From positions 1 to 10,842 of the forward strand of contig JAEWBS010000041.1 of assembly GCA_023391005.1 (NCBI GenBank): a stretch of DNA of 10,842 nucleotides. Reading direction: 5' to 3'. Below the pieces are notes generated by a model. It was not told the DNA's origin. It worked only from the letters and a program-made list of their open reading frames with translations, and did not search any database. The DNA is from Bacillota bacterium. GTDB lineage: Bacteria > Bacillota > Clostridia > Oscillospirales > Ruminococcaceae. Below, one piece after another: positions 5,525 through 10,842 of this stretch (its first letter is position 1; each line of letters starts with the position of its first letter). Made by a program: the position numbers and the translations under genes.

Positions 5525-5564
5525 AAAACAAAGGTATCGCCTATTATTATGAACGATACCTTTG
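5525..5564 (-). terminator. pyk terminator
   Basis: Perfect 11-bp stem CAAAGGTATCG (5529-5539) with CGATACCTTTG (5554-5564), 14-nt loop. TTTT follows on the minus strand (5528-5525), about 95 nt after the pyk stop codon. On the + side CTTTT follows, so it could work both ways. I see nothing else in 5441-5524. Confidence 0.75.
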
Positions 5565-5659
5565 CTTTTAGCTATTTGCTTAACAGTTACCCTAAATGGT
5601 TTAAGCTTTTATGCTGTCTTATGCAAGTCCCACTTTACGGCAGTGCTTTTTGGCCTGTA

Positions 5660-7405
5660 TTATTCGGAGATAGCGCGTATAATGCCGCGTTCGGTATCCA
5701 CCGCTACATTGGAGCCGTTTTTAAGGCGTGTGGTTGCGCCAACCGCACCCACCAGCACCGGCTTGCCCAATGTCAGCCCCACAATGGCCGCATGGCTGTT
5801 GAGGCCCGGCTCTTCGGTGACAATGGCGGCTGCCGTACGCATCTGATCCAAAATCGCGTTGCTGGTTGCGGGCATCACCAACACGTCGCCGGGATGGTAT
5901 TTGGCGATGACCTCTTCTTCGTTTTTGCAGATGCAAAGCCGTCCGATACCCACCTGCTTGCTGACACCGACACCGGAAAGCAGCGTATCGCCGACCAAAT
6001 GCACCTTGATCATGTTGGTCGTTCCGGGAATGCCGATCGGAACGCCCGCCGTGAGCACCGTCAGATCGCCCGAATTGACATAGCCCTGCTTTCTGGCCAG
6101 CTGTACGGCGTGTTCAATCGCTTCGTCGGTGGTCTTTTTCATCGGCATCACAACGGGGGAGATACCCCACGAAACCGCCAGATGACGGCAGGTTTGCTCG
6201 GTTATTGCGCAGGCAATAATCGGTGCGCTCGGGCGATATTTGCAGACCAACCGCGCCGTTTCACCACTGTGGGTGATGGTCACAATCGCCTGTGCGCCGA
6301 TATCCATAGCGGTGGTGCAGGCGGCGTGGGCAATGGCGTCCGCAACGCTCATATGCGCCTCGGCGTCCCGCGCGCGCAGCCGCTTGTCGTAGTTGATATC
6401 CTGCTCGGTGCGCTCGGCGATGGCCGCCATCGTTTGTACCGCCTCGACGGGGAATTTTCCCGCGGCAGTCTCTCCCGAAAGCATAATGGCCGAGGTGCCG
6501 TCGTAGATGGCATTTGCAACGTCGCTCATCTCGGCGCGGGTGGGGCGCGCATGCTGAATCATCGATTCAAGCATCTGCGTCGCGGTGATGACCGGCTTGC
6601 CCGCGGTGAAGCAATGCAAGATCAGCCTTTTTTGAATGATGGGAATCTCGGTGAAGTCGATCTCGACGCCCATGTCGCCGCGCGCCACCATAATGCCGTC
6701 AGAAACGGCGAGAATCTCATCGATATTGGCGACGCCCTCGGCGTTTTCGAGCTTGGCAATAATCTTGATGCTGTCACACTTATGGCTGTCAAGCACCTCT
6801 CGAATATCCAGAATATCGCGCGCGCTGCGCACAAACGAAGCGGCGATGAAATCAAAGCCGTTCTCAACGCCGAACAGGATGTCCGCTTCGTCCTGTGCGC
6901 TGAGATAGGGGATTGTGAGTGTGACGCCCGGCACATTGACGCTTTTATGATTGGAGATCGGCCCGCCGTGCACAACGCGGCAATGAATCTCGTCATCCGC
7001 CACATCGACGACCGAAAGCTCTATCAGGCCGTCATCGAGCAGCAGCTTGGTGCCGGGAACGACGTCGGAGGGCAGGTTTTGGTGAGTCACCGAGGCCATC
7101 CGCGCCGTGCCCAACAGGTCGCGCGTGGTTAGGGTGAAGGTATCGCCGTCTGCGAGCGTGACTTTGCCCCCTTCAAAATCGCGCAGCCTGATTTCCGGCC
7201 CGCGGGTATCGAGCAGCGCGGCAATCGGCAGATTCAATTCCTCACGAACCTGCTTGAGGGCTTTAAGCCGCACCAGATGCTCAGCGTGGGTGCCGTGCGA
7301 GAAGTTAAATCTCGCCACATTCATACCGGCAAGCGCCATTCGACGCAGGACATCCCCCTGATCGGTTGCAGGGCCCAGTGTACAGACAATCTTAGTTTTT
7401 CTCAT
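5660..7405 (-). CDS. pyk: Pyruvate kinase with C-terminal PEP-utiliser domain
   Basis: Glycolytic enzyme making pyruvate and ATP from phosphoenolpyruvate and ADP. The protein has 581 residues, longer than the ~470 of the basic enzyme. The barrel begins with KIVCTLGPAT (5-14) and NVARFNFSHG (29-38). The catalytic signature IIAKLENAEGV gives Lys218 and metal ligand Glu220, and ARGD supplies Asp244; the 2- and 24-residue spacing matches the classical enzyme. ATQMLESM (275-282) and DGTSAIMLSGETAAG (302-316) follow. From about residue 500 there is the mobile PEP-utiliser domain typical of Bacillus-type enzymes, with GLNSHAAIVG carrying His538. The start is Met at 7405 with AAGGGG 7 nt before it; the frame extends 23 codons further but those residues are unlike the family. 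It has a promoter inside the dapB terminator and a structured leader. Confidence 0.97.
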   Translation of the reverse strand: MRKTKIVCTLGPATDQGDVLRRMALAGMNVARFNFSHGTHAEHLVRLKALKQVREELNLPIAALLDTRGPEIRLRDFEGGKVTLADGDTFTLTTRDLLGTARMASVTHQNLPSDVVPGTKLLLDDGLIELSVVDVADDEIHCRVVHGGPISNHKSVNVPGVTLTIPYLSAQDEADILFGVENGFDFIAASFVRSARDILDIREVLDSHKCDSIKIIAKLENAEGVANIDEILAVSDGIMVARGDMGVEIDFTEIPIIQKRLILHCFTAGKPVITATQMLESMIQHARPTRAEMSDVANAIYDGTSAIMLSGETAAGKFPVEAVQTMAAIAERTEQDINYDKRLRARDAEAHMSVADAIAHAACTTAMDIGAQAIVTITHSGETARLVCKYRPSAPIIACAITEQTCRHLAVSWGISPVVMPMKKTTDEAIEHAVQLARKQGYVNSGDLTVLTAGVPIGIPGTTNMIKVHLVGDTLLSGVGVSKQVGIGRLCICKNEEEVIAKYHPGDVLVMPATSNAILDQMRTAAAIVTEEPGLNSHAAIVGLTLGKPVLVGAVGATTRLKNGSNVAVDTERGIIRAISE

Positions 7406-7588
7406 AAGCTTACCCCTTTTTATGCAGGGGTGCGGGTCTGAAAAACAGCCCGCACCCGATATAGACCTTGTCAAAGCGGCAGCCCCTCATACTGGGCCGG
7501 TTGCCGCATACGCCGCAAGCAGTGAAAAAGCGACCTGTCGGGTATACGGTGTCGCATTTTAAATATAAACTAGTATACCAATCGTTTC
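7406..7588 (-). promoter_or_regulatory. Long structured 5' leader of pyk
   Basis: About 180 nt between the predicted start site and the ATG. It can form three hairpins, in transcript order: GCGAC/GTCGC (7551-7555 with 7530-7534) followed by five T's; TGCCGC/GCGGCA complementary arms (7502-7507 with 7476-7481) with an inner CCC/GGG; and a 9-bp GGGTGCGGG/CCCGCACCC stem (7428-7436 with 7449-7457) just before the ribosome binding site. I recognise no known riboswitch class. The first hairpin is terminator-like, so attenuation is possible but unproven. Confidence 0.45.
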
Positions 7589-7624
7589 GCGGCTATTATA
7601 CCAGAAAAAAGCGATAGACTGCAA
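7572..7624 (-). promoter_or_regulatory. pyk promoter region
   Basis: Minus-strand TTGCAG (7624-7619), 18-nt spacer, extended -10 TGG-TATAAT (7603-7595). A second extended -10-like element, TGG-TATACT (7580-7572), lies 23 nt downstream and may be a second start. The -35 box is inside the 3' arm of the dapB terminator. Confidence 0.72.
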
Positions 7625-7658
7625 GCACATTCCACAAATTTGCCTGCAATCTATCGCT
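7605..7658 (-). terminator. Terminator of the asd-dapA-dapB operon
   Basis: A long stem on the minus strand: AGCGATAGA (7658-7650) pairs with TCTATCGCT (7618-7610). After single mismatches it continues through TGCA/TGCA and GCA/TGC to a 13-nt loop. Five or six T's follow (7610-7605). It is 130 nt past the dapB stop. Confidence 0.88.
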
Positions 7659-7682
7659 AAATTTGAAGCGCGTGGTATGCCG

Positions 7683-7701
7683 TTCTGTCATTTCGACAGA
7701 A
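7683..7701. repeat. Small perfect hairpin, REP-like
   Basis: TTCTGTC (7683-7689) and GACAGAA (7695-7701) around ATTTC. The core resembles GTCATTTCGAC intergenic repeats that I recall from other bacterial genomes, but only one copy is visible here, so the repeat status is a guess. Nothing else recognisable lies in 7659-7787. Confidence 0.35.
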
Positions 7702-7787
7702 ATGAGCCGAATTCAAAACATTTTTGCCCGTTAAGGCCGAGGAAAAAAATCAATCTCAAAGCGATCGGTTCCCTGATAGAAATGGCA

Positions 7788-8540
7788 TCAGAGCGTCATC
7801 ATATCCTTCATGCTATAGAGACCCGGCGCCTTGTCGGAGGCGATAAAGGCAGCGGCCTTCAGCGCGCCGATGGCGAATACGCCCTTCGAGCTTGCAGAAT
7901 GCGAAAGCGTGATGACCTCATCCATGCCGCAGAACAGAACATCATGCTCACCCGTGATGGTGCCGCCGCGAATCGCGTGCATGCCGATTTCGTTGGGCTC
8001 TCGGCGCGTTCTGACCGCATGACGGTCATAGACCAGTTCGGGTTGATAGGGCAGCGCCTCGGTGATGGCATTGGCGAGCATGATCGCGGTGCCGGAGGGC
8101 GCGTCGATCTTTCTGTTGTGGTGCTTTTCGACAATCTCAATATCAAAGCCCTTGCCCAGCACGGCGGCCGCATGCTTTGCCAGCTCGCAGAGCAAGTTGA
8201 CGCCCAGCGACATATTAAAAGTAAAGAAAACCGGTATACTCTTAGCCGCCTCATGAATCATCGCGATATCCGCTTCGCTCATGCCGGTGGTGGCGATGAC
8301 GGCGGGAATATGATGCTGCTTGGCAAAGGCCAGCAGATGGGGCAGGGTAGAGGGGTGCGAAAAATCTATAATTGCATCGGCGGTAACAGGGCAGCTTTCA
8401 AAGCCGGCATAGACGGGATAGGGCAACGCGCTGCTGGCATCGCGGTCAATGCCCGCCGCGACGATGATATCCAGCATGGCTGCGTTTGCGCCGACCACGC
8501 GCCCCATCGCCCCCAGCGCGCCTGAAATAATAATGTTCAT
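7788..8540 (-). CDS. dapB: 4-hydroxy-tetrahydrodipicolinate reductase
   Basis: Cytoplasmic NAD(P)H-dependent reductase making tetrahydrodipicolinate from the DapA product, in the lysine/diaminopimelate pathway. It has 250 residues, a usual size. The Rossmann nucleotide-binding loop GALGAMGR is at 7-14. DFSHP (59-63) and ATTGMSEAD follow, then the substrate-site signature EKHHNRKIDAPSGTA (138-152), where His140 and Lys144 match the catalytic His and Lys of the family. The ATG at 8540 is 11 nt after the dapA stop, and AGGAG overlaps that stop codon, so translation of the two is probably coupled. Last gene of the riboswitch-led operon; the terminator is at 7605-7658. Confidence 0.97.
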   Translation of the reverse strand: MNIIISGALGAMGRVVGANAAMLDIIVAAGIDRDASSALPYPVYAGFESCPVTADAIIDFSHPSTLPHLLAFAKQHHIPAVIATTGMSEADIAMIHEAAKSIPVFFTFNMSLGVNLLCELAKHAAAVLGKGFDIEIVEKHHNRKIDAPSGTAIMLANAITEALPYQPELVYDRHAVRTRREPNEIGMHAIRGGTITGEHDVLFCGMDEVITLSHSASSKGVFAIGALKAAAFIASDKAPGLYSMKDMMTL

Positions 8541-8551
8541 AGGGGTCTCCT

Positions 8552-9445
8552 TTATGCGTTCACCAGCCGGTATTTGGTCATGACGTCCCGCAGATGCTGC
8601 TTAGCAGCGGGGGACATCTCATCCAATGGCAGGCGGCAAGGGCCTGCGGCAAAGCCCATAAAATTGAGCGCTTGCTTAACCGGGATGGGGTTGACATCCG
8701 AGAAAATGGCGGCAATCAGCTCCAGATAGGCGATTTGTAGATCGGCGCTTTCCTTTACCTTGCCGTCAAGATAAAGCTGGCAGATATCATGCGTTTCTCT
8801 CGGGCAGATGTTTGACAAAACCGAGATGACGCCCTTGCCGCCCAGCGACATCAGCGGCACGATCTGATCGTCGTTGCCGGAATAAATGGTCAGATCATCT
8901 CCGCACAGCGCCCGGGTATGCGCAACGGCTGAAATATCGCCGCTCGCTTCCTTAAGCGCCACAATGTTCGGGTGCTTCGCCAGCTCGGCGTAGGTGGTGG
9001 GCTTAAAGGTTACGCCGGTACGGCCGGGCACGCTGTAAACGACGATCGGCAGGTCAGTGGCGTCGGCAATGGCGTTATAGTGGCGAACAAGGCCGGTCTG
9101 AGAGGCTTTGTTATAGTACGGCGAAACATGCAGCAGCGCGTCGGCTCCGGCCTGCTTTGCCTCCTTGCTCAGCCAGACGGCGTAAGCCGTGTCGTTGCTG
9201 CCCGCACCCGCGACAACCGGTACACGGTGGTTCACCGTTTCAACAGTGAACCGAATGCACTCCGTGTGCTCGGCGTCAGTCAGCGTTGAAGATTCACCGG
9301 TGGTGCCGCAGATGACGATGGCGTCGGTGCCGTTATCGATCTGAAAATCAATCAGCCGGGCGAGCTCTTTGTAGTTGACACTTCCGTCTTCAAACATGGG
9401 CGTGACGATGGCGCAGCCCGCGCCGCGGAAAATCTCTCTTTTCAT
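8552..9445 (-). CDS. dapA: 4-hydroxy-tetrahydrodipicolinate synthase
   Basis: Cytoplasmic (beta/alpha)8 aldolase-type enzyme that condenses pyruvate with aspartate semialdehyde, the committed step to lysine and the cell-wall diaminopimelate. It has 297 residues. GTTGES (47-52) includes Thr48 of the catalytic triad; Tyr111 and Tyr137 are in place; YSVPGRTG (137-144) gives Arg142; and LKEASGD (164-170) gives the Schiff-base Lys165. All key residues are shifted by +4 from the E. coli enzyme, so the active site is intact. AAGGAG lies 9 nt before the ATG at 9445. It follows asd by 36 nt and precedes dapB by 11 nt. Lysine feedback inhibition cannot be judged from the sequence. Confidence 0.97.
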   Translation of the reverse strand: MKREIFRGAGCAIVTPMFEDGSVNYKELARLIDFQIDNGTDAIVICGTTGESSTLTDAEHTECIRFTVETVNHRVPVVAGAGSNDTAYAVWLSKEAKQAGADALLHVSPYYNKASQTGLVRHYNAIADATDLPIVVYSVPGRTGVTFKPTTYAELAKHPNIVALKEASGDISAVAHTRALCGDDLTIYSGNDDQIVPLMSLGGKGVISVLSNICPRETHDICQLYLDGKVKESADLQIAYLELIAAIFSDVNPIPVKQALNFMGFAAGPCRLPLDEMSPAAKQHLRDVMTKYRLVNA

Positions 9446-9481
9446 AGCTGTTCGCTCCTTACTGCATCAATTTATTTATAA

Positions 9482-10561
9482 TCAATCAAAAAAGCCCTTT
9501 GCTGCGTACAATTCGGCCATCAGCACCGCGCCGCCGGCAGCACCGCGCAGCGTATTGTGCGAGAGGCATACAAATTTATAATCATATTGGGTATCGGGGC
9601 GCAGCCGTCCGACTGAAACGGCCATCCCTTTTTCAAGATCGCGGTCAAGGCGAGTCTGGGGACGGTTCTCTTCCTCGAAATAATGCAGGAACTGCTTAGG
9701 TGCCAAAGGCAGCTGGAGCGCCTGCGGCTCGCCTGTGAAAGCAACCCAGCGGGCTTTGATTTCTTCCATTGTCGGCTTATTTTTAAAGCGGACGAACACC
9801 GCCGCCATATGGCCGTCGCTGGCGGCAACGCGCAGGCACTGCGCCGTGATTGCGGGGCCTTCGGCGTTGACAATTTGCCCATTCTCAACCTTGCCGAACA
9901 GCTTTAACGGCTCCTGTTCGCTTTTTTCTTCCTCACCGCCGATGTAGGGGATAACGTTATCCACCATTTCGGGCCAGCGCTCAAAGGTCTTACCGGCGCC
10001 CGAGATCGCCTGATAGGTGCAGACCAGCACGTTTTCAATGCCAAAATCGCGCAGCGGGTAGAGGGCCGGCACATAGGACTGCAACGAGCAGTTGGATTTG
10101 ACCGAGATAAAGCCGCGCTTGGTGCCAAGGCGCTTTCTCTGCGATTCGATAACCGCCATGTGCTCGGGGTTAATTTCCGGCACGATCATCGGAACATCGG
10201 GGGTCCAGCGGTGCGCGGAGTTGTTGGAGATAACAGGGCATTCGGCCTTGGCATAGCGCTCCTCGAGCGCCTTGATCTCTTCCTTCTTCATATCGACGGC
10301 GCAGAAAACAAAGTCGACAAGCGAAACGATCTGTTCGACCTCTGCTTCAGCGTCCATAACGACCATATCCTTGCAGTAGGTCGGCATCGGCAGCGTGAGC
10401 GACCAGCGATCTCCGACAGCCTCAGCATATTTTTTGCCCGCAGAACGTGCGGAAGCGGCAACCGCCGTCACCTTAAACCACGGATGGTTATCCAACAGCG
10501 TTAAAAAACGCTGGCCTACCATGCCTGTTGCACCAATTACACCTACATTGTACTGCTTCAT
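9482..10561 (-). CDS. asd: Aspartate-semialdehyde dehydrogenase (archaeal/fungal type)
   Basis: Cytoplasmic enzyme reducing aspartyl phosphate to aspartate semialdehyde with NADPH, the branch point to lysine, threonine and methionine. The 359-residue protein starts with GATGMVGQR (10-18), the nucleotide-binding loop. The active-site cysteine is Cys158 in SNCSLQ, and His251 in RVAASDGHMAAV is the likely catalytic base. ISGAGKTFERWPEM (186-199) and HNTLRGAAGGAVL (335-347) fit the archaeal/fungal-type branch rather than the proteobacterial Asd branch. The start is Met at 10561 with GGAGGT about 9 nt before it; 15 extra codons upstream are unlike the family and overlap the ribosome binding site. 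First gene of the operon under the lysine riboswitch. Confidence 0.96.
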   Translation of the reverse strand: MKQYNVGVIGATGMVGQRFLTLLDNHPWFKVTAVAASARSAGKKYAEAVGDRWSLTLPMPTYCKDMVVMDAEAEVEQIVSLVDFVFCAVDMKKEEIKALEERYAKAECPVISNNSAHRWTPDVPMIVPEINPEHMAVIESQRKRLGTKRGFISVKSNCSLQSYVPALYPLRDFGIENVLVCTYQAISGAGKTFERWPEMVDNVIPYIGGEEEKSEQEPLKLFGKVENGQIVNAEGPAITAQCLRVAASDGHMAAVFVRFKNKPTMEEIKARWVAFTGEPQALQLPLAPKQFLHYFEEENRPQTRLDRDLEKGMAVSVGRLRPDTQYDYKFVCLSHNTLRGAAGGAVLMAELYAAKGFFD

Positions 10562-10612
10562 GATAAAAGCACCTCCATAATGTTCCTTTTGAGCTTTCTT
10601 TGCCATATAAAC

Positions 10613-10637
10613 AAAAATACCGGTTGAAAACCGGCAT
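10613..10637 (-). terminator. Second leader terminator, next to asd
   Basis: On the minus strand ATGCCGGTT (10637-10629) pairs with AACCGGTAT (10625-10617), one G-T pair, loop TTC, then five T's (10617-10613). It lies between the riboswitch and the asd ribosome binding site and is likely part of, or backup for, the riboswitch off-switch. Confidence 0.75.
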
Positions 10638-10668
10638 CCACTGCAATATAATAGAGATATTGACGTCT

Positions 10669-10695
10669 AAAACATACACTGCGCCGCAATGCATG
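10669..10695 (-). terminator. First leader terminator after the lysine riboswitch
   Basis: On the minus strand CATGCATTGC (10695-10686) pairs fully, with two G-T wobbles, to GCAGTGTATG (10682-10673). The loop is GGC and TTTT follows (10672-10669). It begins 12 nt after the aptamer closing strand and is the natural expression platform. Confidence 0.65.
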
Positions 10696-10706
10696 CTCAA
10701 AAAGTC

Positions 10707-10842
10707 GATAGCCCTTCACCATTATGCAGTGGTGACAGTTGCACGCCTGTTTGGCGTACCCCCAGGATTAACGGCTGCCGTACCGTTTCCTTCGGCGTTG
10801 TTCCCTTTCATAACGGCTCAAACGATCTGGCGATCTTGCCGG
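10707..10842 (-). promoter_or_regulatory. Lysine riboswitch (L box) aptamer, 5' end outside the window
   Basis: Read on the minus strand this has the conserved L-box pieces in order: GAAAGGGAACAACGCCGAAG (around 10790-10809), a P4-like GGAAACGG/CCGTTAATCC arm pair, TGGGGGTACGCC with its GTACGCC/GGCGTGC hairpin (10759-10753 with 10747-10741), the core ACTGTCA (10739-10733), the CACCA/TGGTG stem, and the closing strand GGGCTATC (10714-10707). The same blocks appear in the Bacillus lysC leader. The 5' closing strand and promoter lie beyond the right edge. It should repress asd-dapA-dapB when lysine is high. Confidence 0.9.

Noticed and set aside
5549..7132. Long + strand open frame of 527 codons opposite pyk
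   Set aside because: Exact antisense of pyk, whose active-site residues are all present; the + product is His/Arg/Gly-rich and unlike any family. A GC-rich coding-strand shadow.
7677..8525. Open + frame of 282 codons opposite dapB
   Set aside because: Antisense of a clear dapB; low-complexity composition and no ribosome binding site.
1..10842. CRISPR arrays, insertion sequences, phage genes, tRNA or rRNA genes
   Set aside because: Looked for regular direct repeats, transposase-like proteins and tRNA-like or rRNA-like stretches; none seen.

Overview
The window looks like chromosomal DNA from a Firmicute of the class Clostridia. The supporting signs are strong AGGAGG-type ribosome binding sites, sigma-A-type promoters, intrinsic terminators after nearly every transcription unit, a lysine riboswitch, a pyruvate kinase with the extra C-terminal PEP-utiliser domain, and the archaeal/fungal-type aspartate-semialdehyde dehydrogenase. 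I cannot name the genus.

Left block (1-2284, + strand): tyrS (tyrosyl-tRNA synthetase), then a two-gene unit encoding small membrane proteins: a DUF2752 protein and a zinc-ribbon/TM2 protein. The promoter of that unit starts inside the tyrS terminator stem.

Middle block (2285-5564): by eye more AT-rich and accessory in character. It holds an AraC/GyrI-like regulator (+), a GNAT acetyltransferase (-) that appears frameshifted near its start, about 730 bp without a convincing gene but rich in hairpins and terminators, a small predicted alpha/beta-barrel protein (-), and an HxlR-type regulator (-) whose promoter is overlapped by a perfect 11-bp inverted repeat.

Right block (5565-10842, - strand, GC-richer): reading leftwards from the right edge, a lysine riboswitch (its far 5' end cut off by the window) with two terminator hairpins leads into asd-dapA-dapB, successive steps from aspartyl phosphate to tetrahydrodipicolinate in lysine/diaminopimelate synthesis. 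A long terminator follows, and the pyk promoter is embedded in it. pyk is preceded by a structured leader of about 180 nt and has its own terminator.

Most genes are familiar families. The less ordinary signals are regulatory: two terminator-promoter fusions, the riboswitch with tandem terminators, the HxlR operator, the structured pyk leader, and an unexplained structured intergenic segment at 3986-4515. I did not find a clearly new multi-gene system.
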